The notes: a model not told the origin generated them from the sequence alone. Counted from the first letter of the stretch, positions 10,567 through 22,874 are shown. The stretch is 64,000 nucleotides of DNA from Platerodrilus igneus (GCA_036346225.1 JARFIW010001257.1:92001-156000); one strand, 5' to 3'. A program made the numbers and translations.

Positions 10567-12292
10567 ATGTCTGAATCTTTTGTATTTGAAATATGGATTT
10601 ACGCACTCTCCTGTAAACCCATCATTACCCATGTGTTTACTGTGCCAAAAAGTTTTCTCAAATGAAGCCATGAAGCCTTCTAGGCTACAAGAACATTTAA
10701 ATAAAATGCATACTGATAAAAAATTTTCAAGAACTGCAGAAGAAATATTTGAAACAGCCAACTATATCAAACCTATTTGCGTCGTCTTCTAAACAAGAAG
10801 ATGATGGACTACGAGCATCATATAACATTTCATTGTTAATCGCAAAAACGGGAAAACCACATACCATTGGCCAGGAACTTATCTTGCCGGCAGTCAGAGA
10901 GGTAATAAAAACTGTTCTTCATCATAAGACATCGGCAGATGTCATCAGAAAAATTCCTCTGAGTAATAACTCAGTGCAAAGGAGAATAGACGAAATGGCT
11001 CAAGACGTTGAAATATCATTATGCGATTACTTAAAAACTTGCAATTTTTCCATTCAACTTGATGAATCCACTCTACCAAATAACGAAGTACTGCTGTTAT
11101 CATACGTTCGGTTCATAAAAGACGAAAAAATTTATCAAGAGTTATTATTTGCAAAAATTTGGAAACTGATACAAAGGGAGAAACGATATTTAATACCATG
11201 AGTAGGTTTTTTTGAGAGAAAGAAATACCTATGCATAATATTTTGTCGGCAGCTACTGATAGTGCTCCAGCAATGACGGGACGTCATAAGGGTTTCATAG
11301 CTCATTTGAAACAAGCAGTACCAAATGTACTCGCTATACATTGTATTATTCATCATCAGTACTTGGTTGCAAAAAATCTGAACGAACGTTTGCATTCGTC
11401 GCTTCATTACGTTATTAGAGCAGTAAATACGATTAGAAGCAATTCATTGCATGACAGATTATTTAGCCAACTTTGTAGTGAAAATGATGAAGATTACAAT
11501 CGCTTGCTGCTGCACACAGAAGTTCGTTGGCTCTCAAAAGGTACTTGTTTGAACCGTTTTTTTCAACTATTTGATTCAGTACTGGACTTTCTTGAAAACA
11601 GAAACGAAAAATTGCGCGAAAACCTGATTATACATAAAAATGACATCGCTTATTTGACAGACTTGTTTAAAATATTTAATGAAGTCAATTTACAATTGCA
11701 AGGTGACGAATTGAATTTAATCAAAACAAAAACGTCATAGCTGCTTTTGTGGGAAAACTTCTTCTATTCAAACGAAATCTAGGGAGAGGTGAATACAGCC
11801 ACTTTCCCACATTATCAGCAGTCTCTGCAAAACATGAAGATTTACTTACTTACTGCCAACACTTGGACGTTCTTCATGTTGATTGTGTGGAGCGATTCCA
11901 GGATATTTTAAACATGAATATACCGGGTTGGGTTTTAGATCCTTTCGCAAATGCAGATACAGCAGAATCATCAAATTTAGAAGAGGAACTCGTAGAACTC
12001 ACAACTAACGAAGAACTAAAAGTAAAATTCAGAAATGGATATCAAGAGTTCTGGCTTCAAAACCAATACCAGTTCTTTACCCTGGATTGTGGTCAAGAGT
12101 ACAGATATTTTAATTGCATTTCCTTCATCTTATTTGGCTGAGCGTGGGTTCAGTGCAGTAGCTAATTTATTGTCTAAGAAAAGGAACAGACTGCACATTA
12201 CTGAACGTGGCGATTTGCGGCTGATGTTAACGAAATTGGAACCCGACATTAGCAAATTGTTAAAACTTCACCAGCCTCAACTATCTCATTAA
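10567..12292 (+). pseudogene. hAT transposase, frameshifted
   Basis: Several overlapping frames make up one transposase. The N-terminus has a BED-like zinc finger (YLKYGFT, then C-x2-C in CLLCQKV and a distal H-x4-H in HLNKMH), which binds the element ends. Next come SYNISLLIAKTGKPHTIGQE and IPLSNNSVQRRIDEMAQD. The first catalytic Asp lies in IQLDEST and the second in ATDSAPAMTG. The C-terminal dimerisation domain ends with AFPSSYLAERGFSAV, containing the catalytic-type Glu, then GDLRLMLTKLEP. Breaks fall near 10580, 10770, 11200-11230, 11738-11750 and 12070-12130. With at least four breaks the protein cannot be made from this copy. Confidence 0.9.
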
Positions 12293-12482
12293 TTTTTCTT
12301 CTTAATCTTTTTCTGTTCATTATGTATTCATATTTAAGTTTTTAATAAACAAGTTTGTACTACATTTGATAGTCGTTTTAATTAAGGTTTACTTTTGCGA
12401 TTTTTAATATATATACCTTGTCCAACGCTTTAGTGAACGCTTGTAATAGCAGTCAAAAGTGCAACGTTCGTATATGAGTATC

Positions 12483-12485
<3 letters not shown>

Positions 12486-12532
<47 letters not shown>
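12486..12532. repeat. (TA)n microsatellite
   Basis: Uninterrupted TA dinucleotides at the left edge of the nested Penelope-like palindrome. A second, shorter tract closes its right edge at 13331-13354. Confidence 0.95.
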
Positions 12533-12535
<3 letters not shown>

Positions 12536-12717
12536 ACAAGTTATTTGCAGTCACAATAAGAAATTGTGTAGAACAATATATAAAATAAGATGTATCTGTA
12601 AACAAACTCTATGAAAATAATAGAGTCTATTGACGAATACAAATCGGGCTGGTAGTTATATAGCCATTAACAAAACATTAGCTTATTACTTCATAGGGGA
12701 GGAAACATCCACTGACC

Positions 12718-12747
12718 GACGGTTTCGGCTTTATTAAGCCTCCTCAG
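12718..12747 (-). ncRNA. Hammerhead-ribozyme-like motif, inverted copy
   Basis: On the minus strand the sequence is CTGAGGA, a stem II candidate GGCTT-AATAA-AAGCC, GAAA, a three-base loop CCG, then TC. This fits the hammerhead core CUGANGA...GAA with a one-pair stem III and cytosine at the cleavage position. Flanking CACT and AGTG could form stem I, though not perfectly. Activity is not shown. Confidence 0.45.
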
Positions 12748-13165
12748 AGTGAAATAGTCTCCAATTTGTATTCGTCAATAGACTCTATTATTTTCATAGA
12801 GTTTGTTTACAGATACATCTTATTTTATATATTGTTCTACACAATTTCTTATTGCGGACTGCAAATAACTTGTCTTTTATTATTTGATTTGCCTTGGGGC
12901 ATGAACCCGGGTGTCGCCGCGAGAAGGTTTGTTACGTTTGCAAATAAATTTTGCTGTAACATTCCGCAAATCTCAAATGGCCACACGTACTTGTATAGCC
13001 ATCTATAGGATTTACTATGTAGTTTCGGTTCAATTCTGTACTTCCACACTTTAGTAGTGTTGGTGTTTTATCACCTGATGGCGGTTTTATTTACTTTTAC
13101 CATAGTACAGAGATTGCTTCAAAATTATACCATTACTTCATAGGGTTCTTGGAGACTATTTCACT

Positions 13166-13195
13166 CTGAGGAGGCTTAATAAAGCTGAAACCGTC
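13166..13195 (+). ncRNA. Hammerhead-ribozyme-like motif, direct copy
   Basis: Same core as the inverted copy: CTGAGGA, then GGCTTAATAAAGCT (stem II closed by a G-U pair where the other copy has G-C), GAAA, CCG, TC. The change in stem II keeps pairing possible, which mildly supports the fold. Confidence 0.45.
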
Positions 13196-13475
13196 GGTCA
13201 GTGGATGTTTCCTCCCCTATGAAGTAATAAGCTAATGTTTTGTTAATGGCTATATAACTACCAGCCCGATTTGTATTCGTCAATAGACTCTATTATTTTC
13301 ATAGAGTTTGTTTACAGATACATCTTATTTTATATATATATATATATATATATAGATAGATACTATGCAACAATATTTTAATATTCGTTATAATGCACTA
13401 TGATGAGGAGGGGGGCGTTGGAAGTTTTTTTTCCAGTAGAGGGGGCGGTGGTTCAGAAAAGGTTGGGAACCTATG

Positions 13476-13483
13476 ATCTAGAG
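13476..13483. repeat. hAT target duplication, right
   Basis: ATCTAGAG directly follows the right terminal repeat, identical to 9974-9981. It falls on codon boundaries of LINE ORF1 (minus strand reads CTC TAG AT in frame as A-L-D). Confidence 0.95.
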
Positions 13484-13730
13484 CATCAATTTGTTCACCA
13501 ACGTCAATGATCAGTCCATCGAGGCAACTTTTCATTGTGGACATGCAATCAATAATATCATTTTTGAAACTATAAAATTTCTTGCACAAACTTTCTAAGC
13601 TAATTGATGTACCGTCTTCTTTGTTGTTTTTGGAATTATTAGAAGATGATATAAGCAGTTTATTTTCGAAATCGCTCATTTTATTAAGAAATGTACGCTC
13701 AAATGTTTCGAAATATAGGCGTGAATCCAT
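13476..13730 (-). CDS. LINE ORF1 protein, N-terminal part
   Basis: From the ATG at 13730 this 85-codon segment starts MDSRLYFETFERTFLNK. Through SFKNDIIDCMSTMKSCLDG to IDALD it has the spacing of a short coiled coil, expected at the N-terminus of ORF1 proteins, which form trimers. The frame runs directly into the target duplication of the hAT element. Joined to 9467-9973 and ignoring the insertion plus one duplication copy, the frame stays open for about 253 codons. Beyond 13476 the frame reads into hAT terminal sequence (PPPPLLEKK), which is not LINE. Confidence 0.8.
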
Positions 13731-14032
13731 CCTAGCCTACAACTTATAAAATGAATACACTAACGCGATATTAATGTTCAATGCCGATACTGATAAACGG
13801 CAGCTGCTTTACAGCAGATTATGCTATTTAAATGGATGTCTTTGGTATATTACAATATTTGGTTTCATTTAATTTATAGTAAGTATACGAACCAGTAAGC
13901 ATTTAGAAAACACACTGAAGTAAATCGATCACAATACTTTGTTCACTCACTGTAGTAGGAATTAATAATTAACTAACTCTTAATTACTGATTGGGCACGT
14001 AGTATTAGTCAGTCAGCCATCTTGAACCAACT

Positions 14033-15504
14033 CAAAGTATTCAATGCCAAAAATGGTTTATCATTCTTTTTAACTTCACCTAAGAATCTGTAATATAGGT
14101 GAGGTTCAAAAAAATAGTTATTCTTATTCCTCATCTGAAGGTTGTTGAAGTAATTGATAATTCCTGGAACTTTTTTAGCGTTTACATTTTACAGGCTTGA
14201 CTATTTCTCGCTCTACTGTGTTATCAATTTTAATAATTTCTGCTTTAATAATGATATCCAAAGGTATTGATAAATGAATATATCGCTTCTCAGTCTCATT
14301 GGGAATACTTTCAGCAGTATATACTGTAGATGCTGAGGTTAAAAAGAAGTTATGGCTGAAGCCTCTTTATTGTTTTAACAATTTTACAGTTACTTAATCT
14401 TTACAATAAATATATAAACTATAAAAACTATAAAGGGGTGAAGTAAAATCATATTTTTTAAATATTTATCAGACACTTTTGAATAACAGATTCATATTTT
14501 TCTGCTGCATATGTGGCATTAGGATAATTAAATTAATGTTACCATCTATTTCATCTCTTATGATTAAGGGATAATTTTAGGTGGTGCGTGTGAATTATCA
14601 CTTTTTTTTTCAATTTACAATTATTTTAACAAGTTTTTTAAAAACATGTTCACTCGTCTATTTTATGCAAGAAAAAAGTATACTTGTTGCATTACGATAA
14701 ATATTGTTTTTTGAGTAATTTAAAGTAAAAGTAAACATGCATTTTTATATAACCCTAACAAAGTCCTTTAAAAAGTCAAGTAGGCTTAGGAATAGAAGTT
14801 TCTTTTATCAACAACACTTAATATCAAGTTTTCTATTAAATCTGTTACGTTCCATTTTGTATTTGAAAATTTACTCCATTCAGTTTCTACTCATTTGAAT
14901 TAACGGTTGCTACACTTCTATAATTTCAAACTGCTTAGTTAGGCAGCCAACTGTGCTCGTCCTTTATTAAATTTACAAGTTTGCTTGTCTATATGCTTTC
15001 TTATCTAGACATGTAATCTTGACTAATTAGGAATTTCCTGAATGTTGCTAGTTTAATGGTAATTAGGTATAGCAGCCATGTTATCTTGGCAAAATAAACA
15101 CCTGCTCAATGTTATTTGTATTATATGTGGGATATCCGTGATTATTTCTTTGGAGAACATTACAATTACATTGGTCAATCGAGTTTACTCAATATTTAGT
15201 GCTTGGTCATGTTGGTTCTTCTCTGATAAATCGGGCAGTTGCAAATTCTTATGAAAAACGTGCTTTCTCTTTTTATGTGACTGCTCGGATTTGTACTCAA
15301 TATTCTTCAGTTTTAGAACTAAGGTTTGCTTCGTTATACCATAGCAATGTACGTTATCGTTATGGCATATACTGTTTGGCTACCATATTATATGAAGATC
15401 AAGTCAGGACGAGATGGATAATCATTGTAGCTACCCTTCACAGCCTGTGGGAAGGAATACTGTATTGTGATGACCATCAGCTGTTTGCTTTACTGTTGAA
15501 TGGT
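14033..15504. other. Unassigned AT-rich sequence
   Basis: No exon, element end or RNA gene is recognised. A 103-codon frame at 15199-15510 has no recognisable motif. The region is probably host intergenic or intronic DNA upstream of the PIGN exons. Confidence 0.4.
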
Positions 15505-16190
15505 ATGTAGTTTACCTACATTCTAGCAATTTTAAGAGCAGCATTTATCTAATAATTTGGGGTTTTATCTTTAAATGTACTATTGTAAATATGTGTGTTT
15601 TTTGTGTACATATATGTTTCAATTGCTCTAGTCAATGAATTTGGTCTGCATCAATATAGTAAGTAAGTATTTAAATTATGTAGGTTTCTGTCGCTGTGTA
15701 TATATTATTAGTATTAATGGCTTGCTGTGTCAATACAGAATTTATTGATTACGTCGTTAAATCTACTTAGTTTGTAAATTATGCAACAATATTTAAGGGA
15801 ATGTATAGTTGCAAAGTTCTTTTGTTTCCAAACCCTTTATGTGATTAGTATTTAAGAAGGTGTGGAGGATACTGTTCTTACAATTTAATTTTGTTTTATT
15901 ATTCAAATTCCTAGAAATTATTTATTAGAGTTATATTTTATGTGCGTTTTGTGTTTAATTATTCTTGCAGGTACAGAGACTTGAAGAAAATTGTTAATTG
16001 GATGGTGTGTAGTCATTTTGTTCTTTAGTACCCCCCATCTCTGACTTTGTTGAGTGCGAAATTCATTTTCTTGGTCTTTCTCCCTCCTTCCTTTGTTATC
16101 CTCTAATGAGGGCGAGCATTTTGTGATTTCGTTCTTTTGTTACTGATTCACTCGAATTGCAGGTAACAAATCTAAGTGACATCTAAAAAG
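15505..16190 (+). repeat. Dispersed ~700-bp repeat, copy 1
   Basis: Matches 51795-52455 in the same orientation over its whole length. Shared blocks include ATTAGTATTAAT, CTACTTAGTTTGT / CCACTTAGTTTGT, AGAAATTATTTATTA, and the ending GAGGGCGAGCATTTTG / GCGGGCGAGCATTTCG. There is no coding frame. It could be a solo LTR or a non-autonomous element; the ends were not resolved. The TTGCAGGTACAG stretch looks like a splice acceptor but occurs in both copies, so it belongs to the repeat. Confidence 0.7.
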
Positions 16191-19100
16191 ATTTGAAATG
16201 TTTAAATAGAATTTGTGATATATTTGAAAGCTAAATTTGTTGAATATTCCATTTTTGTAGTGTTTCATATATTTTACCTTAATGTGGCAAAGTATTCATA
16301 TTTTGAGTTGACAGACATACTTTGGGTATTAGGAGAATACTACTATGGCTGTACGATATTATAGAAAAGTTTCTAAGAAGAAATATCTCCAATGCCAGAG
16401 CTTTTAAGTACTAAACGACGACTTAGAGAAATCAATTGTCTTCTGAAAAGAACTACAGATGCTGGTCATCATATAGGAGCAAATATTACTCGTTTTGAAC
16501 AATAAATTCCTAAAATGGTAATGAATGATCTCATGATAAGTACATGTAAGTTAGGATTAAGGATGAACATTTTCTAACAAAGTACTTTAAGAGTTCTGCC
16601 TGAACACTAGTTGCCCCATATCTGTATCCACAAATACAGAAATTACTGTCAGATGACATATCACTCAAACTTAACTTTTGTGAACCATTGCAAAACAAAA
16701 TGCAAAATGGCCAAAATTTCTTAGACAGCATTCTTTTTAGGGACTTTGCCATATGTACAACGGAAGGTATGTTTAATTTGAGATATATCCATTTGAGGAA
16801 AATCCCAGGGCTACCATGAAAACTCTTTTTAAACATTGTTTTAAAATAATATGTGAGCAGCAACTTTAAGAAATTGTATTATAGGATATCGCATTTTCCC
16901 TGTAATTTTAAATGGAAGCATACATTACGATTTTCTAGATAATACTTTACATGGTATTTTAGAAGATATTGCACTGCACTGTGGCGTTTTCTTTTTTCCC
17001 TTATTATGATTTGATTTAAATCTATTATGCTTATTTTAGAAGCATTTGATTGGAATCACATTTTTGCTTTAAAAAAGCTGTTGATTGATTAGTGCATTCT
17101 TTTATTTACCTTTTGCTTCATATATTGGTTGTTTGAATTTGTATTGGATGATGATGTTACTAGATGACAGTGCTTGTCTCTTTTCGTTATTTCTTAGTAT
17201 ATGAACAATTTTATGATGGAGTAGGGAAGCATTTAAAATGCCCGTTTTTGATATTTGTAATAGGTGCTTGCCCAGGGCCTCTTTGATCTTCAGCACTCTG
17301 AATGACTGGTTATGGGATATATCCAATGCACACCAATGGGCATTGATACAATATGGTTGTAAATCAATGCAAACAAGTGCATGTGATTGTGGTGTAGGTT
17401 GTGTTGTACATTTCGTAAATCATTATGACAATTCATACCGCCTCTAATCTACGTAGTAATTTAGATTATTATTTAACTTTTGCAAAATTATACAAGTTTG
17501 AAATATTATGGAACCTAATGGTATAATTTCTGAAATTCCTGAATTCATACGGAAGAGTGTGCCACTATTAGGCTGTGAACCGTTCTACATTTTAGTTCAG
17601 ATTTTCTCTAGCTTTTGCATGGTTTAGTGAAACCAAACGTATTGGTTTAAGTTCTATGCTTTTTTTTTAATGATTTATGGCCAAGTGTAAGTGAAAGAAT
17701 TTAGATTTTATGCTTACTATGTCGTAACAGTGACATGGATGATTTTGTGGACAACACATTGTAATCCGTTGACGTTTTGTCAGTTGTTTGTCTTTATGTG
17801 AGATCCAGAACCGGTTTCATGAGATCAAGGATGCATGGTAGTATTTTTCTAGGATTAGTTTAAATATTTGAATGCTAATCAGATATGTTACCAGGTCACT
17901 TCACTTGTATCATTGGTGTACATTTTTTATTACTTTTATATAAATTCAGTTTATTGTAAACTACAATATTTCTGTTTGCAAGTTTTAAAAAGAACTAATT
18001 TATTTATGTATACTAGTCACCACTCCCCATTCTATTTCATTTACATTCCTGAATCATAGTGAATTATAATTTGAAAATTCAATTTTTCTTTATTAATCTA
18101 AATCTAGAGGTTACTCTCTATATTAGTGCTTGTTTTATTAAATTAATTGAACCTAAAAAGACAAGAGAACATCAATATATTTATATTACTTATTAATATT
18201 TAGTTTTATTCCTGTAAATGGTTATGTCTAAAGATAGTAAATATTTTTGATAAACTTAAGGTAACGTCATTAAGTATTAAACTGAGTCATCAGGTACTTT
18301 TTCTTGTCGGTTTTCGAACACAAATGGTGTTTGGTCATTATATATTTTTTTGCTGCATTTTTTTTTCAGGTGCAGCTTTGAGCCAACAAGGTGTCAACCT
18401 GTTAGCATCAGATAAGCAACACCTTTTTTGTTTTGTTCAATTAGCATACATTCTGTCTGTGTGATATCCTTTTGGACTATATTCATTTTGGTACAGCGTT
18501 CTTTCATATTTTCCTACGAGTTCCTATGTCCTCTCCAGGAATTCTTCTTTCGGTTATTCATTATTAAGATGTATCGGCATCCATGCTTATAGTTCCATTA
18601 GTTTTATACTCAAGTCCGTTCTCAGTTCTTCTGCTGGATACACTCCAGCTAGGCCGTATATCTTTTAGTGAGTTTTCTTTTTCAATTAGCTATTGAACAT
18701 CTATTTTTACCCCAGGATATTATTTTTATTTAACGTTCCATTTGTTGATCATTTATTATAAAACAGTAGTTTAGCAAAAGTAGGGTTAGGACTTGTCAGT
18801 TTACGATAGACCCTTTCAGCATGACTTAATTACCGACCCGCAAGTATAGGCTACTAGGCGATGCAGTTTCGAATTTTTTTCTATGGAGGCTGGGAACTGA
18901 CAGAAAGCGAGACGTCAAGAGAGAATTTGTTGTGTGTAATGGTAAAGTTGTGTTCAGCACTCTGGGGTATTCTTGCTTTTTTTATCGATACACTGTAGCA
19001 GTTGATAAAAATACTATGCCTGCTAATTATACAGTTACCCTGCCAATGTTAAGAATGTCCTTTGACATGGCATTAGTGAAACAAGTCTTAAACAATTGAA

Positions 19101-21095
19101 GCGGGCTGAATTACCATTATTGCATGTGAGATGCGATAATAATGTATTTTGAAGAAAATTAAAGCCTCTTACACGTACTAGATGGAAAGACTAAAAACCA
19201 TTTTGACGACGGCTCACTTGGCTATCACCCCAAGTGAGAGTTAGGAGATGGGTGTGGGCTGAAATTTTATTAGTTAAATTGAATACAATTTAAATTTATG
19301 TTAGACGCCACTGTATCTAGTTAATATTAATAAAAAAAAATTATTTTAGGGTAGATACAGAAAACCCTTTTTTAGTTGGTGATTCTTAATTTTGTTACTT
19401 AAATTCTTGGATAATTGGTTAGACCTCTTTAACATAGAAAAAATTACCCAAGTAATAATACTTATTACATAACAAATATTTAGAATCAAACAGCAGGGAT
19501 TGTTAACAAATAAATTATATCACTGACTTTTTAGTTTAAAAAACTGGAACAAAATCCATTTACATAATCGCCATGTTCGTTAATAGGTGTCAGATCTGGC
19601 AGTCGTGTACAAATTTAAAAAGAAACTGCACTTTTAAACAATCTTAATATATAAAGCATAAATTGTTTTAAGTTTCACGTAAGCGAGAGCTTTAAATACA
19701 ACAAAATTTAATGAAAAATGTTTCTTTCACAAAAAAATATTGATATATAGTCATGCAAAATTAATAAAATTAAGGGAGTTTAAAATTTTAACAGATCTTA
19801 TGCACTGAAACGGTGATGATTTTTACGGCTAGTAATTTGACTAAGTGAAGAGGGACGTTGTTAAATAAATCTGGTTAAGGATTCAGCAAAAGTAAAAGAC
19901 TCGCCCTTAACTATTGGTCGCCGACTGCTACGCTTGCGTTGGTTATGATCCGGTTTCAGCTCGTCTGCTGCCGTTCATGTGCAGGAATAAGATTTAGTTG
20001 ACGCCAGACTGACTCTTGGAACTTATTGATGACCTGAGGGTATTTTTATTGATCTGATGGTATTTGTATATGCAAGAGTGTTTTTTGACCTATGGGTGTT
20101 TCCTACATATGGGCATTTTTTGACTTGTGAGTGTTTGCACATCAACAACTCCCATTCTGCTTGGCTCAAAGGTTATGTGGAAGTGAGCAGACTAAGAAAA
20201 TAACTTATAAAAACAATTGGATCTGGGGAATTCTTATCAGAACAAATGCTTGGTGACTACATGCCATGTTTACAAAGCAAGTTAAAACCTTAAGAGATAT
20301 TGTGGACAACAAATTATTCACACGGACTTTTATTGATTAGAATGCTATTTAAATCTTTTTAAGCAAGGTTAGAAACGTACGCTCCGCATAATATCCACTA
20401 GCCCTTTTTTGTGATTAACATGCATGGGATAAAAATCCTTTTGTATGTACTATACCCATAATATAACTGACCCTTGGAATAAAAGATCATGCCAAAGGTA
20501 GTGTCAAACATATTCAAATAGACATACGTCTGTTGTCACAATTGTTCAGTAGGATTTGCATGCACCCAATACAGCACGCTTGGTATAAGATGTCATAGTT
20601 TACACTCTGCGTTGTCAAGTTCTAAAACCTTACCGGCGTAAAGCCCAGGTGCATCCAACCCCACCCTGTTTAATAATTTAGTTGTATATAGGAATTTAGT
20701 TTGGTAACGCCATAATGAATTTGTAACTTAGGAATAAAAACCTTGCATTGTTCTGTTGAAGGATTAGTTATTGTATAATTGTATTTTGACGAAAGAGTAC
20801 AGGTCATACGTTTGTTTTACATCTATAAGTACCTTGTAAACTGGTGTAATTCTTACATTTATACGTTGCAAATAAAATTAAGGATTGAAGTTTAGGTATA
20901 TCATTTCTATTAAAAGTCAGCATGTAAGTGACGCGAATCATAGCACTCTACATCATGTACCTCTGCTTCTCCACTTCATATTACCAAGTTCCGAACGGTT
21001 TTCTCGATCAGTGACAAGGTCCCCTTAATAATAATAGTCACAGTGACATTTCTGGTGGAGCTCACCCAATTTTGTCATCATTAGAATTGGCCCTT
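16191..21095. other. Unassigned AT-rich sequence
   Basis: Nearly 5 kb without a gene I can support. Short frames on both strands (for example 16863-16531 minus and 17238-17447 plus) show no known motif. It may be upstream PIGN intron. I found none of the PIGN catalytic-domain exons in it. Confidence 0.4.
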
Positions 21096-21545
21096 CTTTT
21101 TTTTGTTTTGGATGATCACCACTAATTACGGTTCAGGACCATCAAACCATGCAAACTGCGATTTGTACCAAACTCTCTCCTCATCGACTTGAGCTAGTCA
21201 CCGTAAGAATCTCGGCCCTTTTGTCCCTGATGTCGTAGTGTCAGACGAACCCGTAACAAGGAATTCTGTTGATGTTACATGTGTACTTTTAGTAGCGGAT
21301 AAAAGAAAAATATGACAGCGAATGTTTTTTATGCATGTTGGCACTAAACCACACTATGCTGGAATTTGTAGAAGGTGATTGCATTGCGACTTCCGTAATG
21401 AATGGATTGGTCGAAATGCAGATGCACCAATTAAATGGCTACCTTGGACTTAATCTGAATCCATTGGATTCTGATTAATGGCATTATTTGATATCAAATA
21501 CATTAAATGAGTAGAGACAAAATCGAGCAAGGATTTAAAAGTATA
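21096..21545 (+). pseudogene. DDE transposase relic (Tc1/mariner-like)
   Basis: Fragments in shifting frames resemble the catalytic core of IS630/Tc1/mariner-type transposases. NLGPF is followed by KPHYAGICRR (matching the usual 'DGAPPHY' region), FRNEWIGRNADAPIKWLP, then a degraded 'SPDL.PLDFFLWG' equivalent. No complete frame or terminal repeat remains. The assignment depends mainly on the EWIGR...IKWLP stretch. Confidence 0.4.
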
Positions 21546-21611
21546 ATCCACTGACATTGAATGGAATAATGTGTTTACTAAATAAAACCGTTAGATTTTG
21601 TATACATTACA

Positions 21612-21866
21612 TGTGATTTTCCAATGCTCCACCCGAAGGTACTACACTGGCCAGGAAGCGAGTTTTTGTTACCTGGAAAATTTTGAATTTTGCCGAACCC
21701 TTGCTGTTCCAAGCAAAGTAGGGATCTTTAACGTGCGTGACAACACTCACACATGGGACCTCCATTTTACCTCTCATCCGAACGAGGGTGTATTTTTGTG
21801 AAAAATGCTCGCCTAACATTTTTCAAGCGGACCGTGTCGGGATACGAACCCGGGAGATTGTGTATA
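21612..21866 (-). mobile_element. SINE family A, 5'-truncated copy
   Basis: Minus-strand copy of the tRNA-derived SINE seen complete at 48586-48880. The tRNA A box is missing, and the copy starts at the B box (GGTTCGTATCC). The body has GAAAAATG/CATTTTTC and CTCATCCGAACGAG-type hairpins, and the 3' end is AGCATTGGAAAATCACATG. Possible short target repeats GTATACA occur just outside both ends (about 21600 and 21867). Confidence 0.85.
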
Positions 21867-22074
21867 CAACTAAATGGAAGACATTTCGAACATTTGCTGT
21901 AATAAATTATTTTGGTGACTAATTGAAGGTTAAAGTATTATACGTATGATTCTGTTGAAAGTTGTAACATCCATAAATATCCCTTAATTGTAAGTAATGG
22001 AATAAATGGTAACAAATTTAATTACTTTAAAATCATTATTGAAATAACTGTAAATTAAAAAATGCCATAATACA

Positions 22075-22279
22075 CAAACACGCACACACATGCATGTGCA
22101 CATACATGCACATATGCATCATGCATATGCGCATTCAAGTGCCCACATACACACATTCACACACACACATACGCACACATAACACACACACACACACACA
22201 AAAACACACACACACACACAAAAACACACACACACAAAAACACATACACTCACATGAATGCATGCATGTGTGCAGGCAT

Positions 22280-22317
<38 letters not shown>

Positions 22318-22320
22318 TCC
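22075..22320. repeat. CA/TG-rich simple repeat tract
   Basis: Imperfect CACA runs with interspersed GCATGCATG-type steps, in two large blocks. Long open frames on both strands here (His/Thr- or Cys/Val-repeats) are artefacts of the dinucleotide repeat. Confidence 0.95.
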
Positions 22321-22874
22321 AAAACTAATCCTTAATCATAAGGAATGGAATAAGTTATATGCCATATGCATACACCGAAAATATGAATCCGTTATTCAAA
22401 AGTGTGTGGCAAATATTTAAAAAATATTATTTTTATTTCAACCCTTTACAGGGTTGTACCTCCCTTATTATTCAGTTTTGGAAAAGAGAGTATATAAAAA
22501 GCCGAACTTATTTTTAAATGTTCTATCAGCTCTAGCAATTATGGTACATAATTCTGAACCACCTTATCTATTGTTGATGTAATATGGTGACATAGGATAT
22601 TATCTTTTAACACATTCAATGCCGATGACTTAATTGTTTAAGAATCGACATGCCCCAAAATCGACTCTACAGTGCTACATGTTCATGACATGTATCAAAA
22701 TATTAGATGAAGCTTATGCGATTTTGAGTCATCAGCACTAGGTGTGTTAAACGTAATTGTAAGTTTCTGGTGTAATTTTTTAGTGTTTTCTCATTATTAA
22801 GTTTAGCACCTCCATGTCTGGTGTAAGAAAAATGCTAGATCGATACTGTCTTATAATTAGAGTATCTTTATATA

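Larger units (their letters stand above)
12533..13340. mobile_element. Palindromic Penelope-like (LTR-like) insertion
   Basis: About 800 bp inside the hAT non-coding tail, with (TA)n at both edges. Segment 12566-12755 is the reverse complement of 13149-13338, with one mismatch noticed in the part read closely. A third partial copy (12757-12880) is the reverse complement of 12535-12655. So the order is inverted copy, short direct copy, about 270 bp of unknown sequence, and a direct copy. Inverted partial copies flanked by TA repeats are a habit of Penelope-like elements. Each long copy holds a hammerhead-like core. No reverse transcriptase is present, so the class is inference. Confidence 0.55.
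9982..13475 (+). mobile_element. hAT DNA transposon (ZBED/FAM200-like)
   Basis: A 3,494-bp DNA transposon bounded by perfect 14-bp terminal inverted repeats, CATAGGTTCCCAAC at the left and its complement at 13462-13475. Just inside both ends are GC-rich subterminal runs of the GGGGGCGG type. It is flanked by the identical 8-bp duplication ATCTAGAG, which fits the nTCTAGAn preference of many hAT elements. It encodes a broken transposase of the group domesticated in vertebrates as ZBED5/FAM200. A nested palindromic insertion occupies 12533-13340. Insertion split ORF1 of the LINE. Confidence 0.95.
5050..14032 (-). mobile_element. Jockey/CR1-group LINE with nested insertions
   Basis: A two-ORF non-LTR retrotransposon on the minus strand. 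Its putative 5' end (about 14032, sequence TTCAAGATGGCTGACTGAC) precedes ORF1 (13730 to 9467). ORF2 follows, with endonuclease (about 9050-8100) and reverse transcriptase (about 7100-5290). The 3' end lies near 5090 by an ATTT-type microsatellite. A hAT element of 3,494 bp interrupts ORF1, and an unclassified segment of about 1 kb interrupts the endonuclease/RT linker. Without those, the element would be about 4.5 kb, a normal size for the group. The exact clade (Jockey versus CR1) cannot be decided by eye. Confidence 0.85.

Noticed and set aside
16531..16863. 110-codon minus frame as a gene
   Set aside because: No recognisable domain, no splice context and no second copy; random open frames of this size are expected over 64 kb.
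18361..18460. Acceptor-like TTTTTTTTCAG followed by a short open stretch, considered as an exon
   Set aside because: The frame is short, has no donor at a sensible distance and no PIGN-like or other known motif.
22094..22420. His/Thr-rich and Cys/Val-rich frames on opposite strands
   Set aside because: Translation of a CA/TG simple repeat, like the frames at 25135-25392 and 50899-51299.
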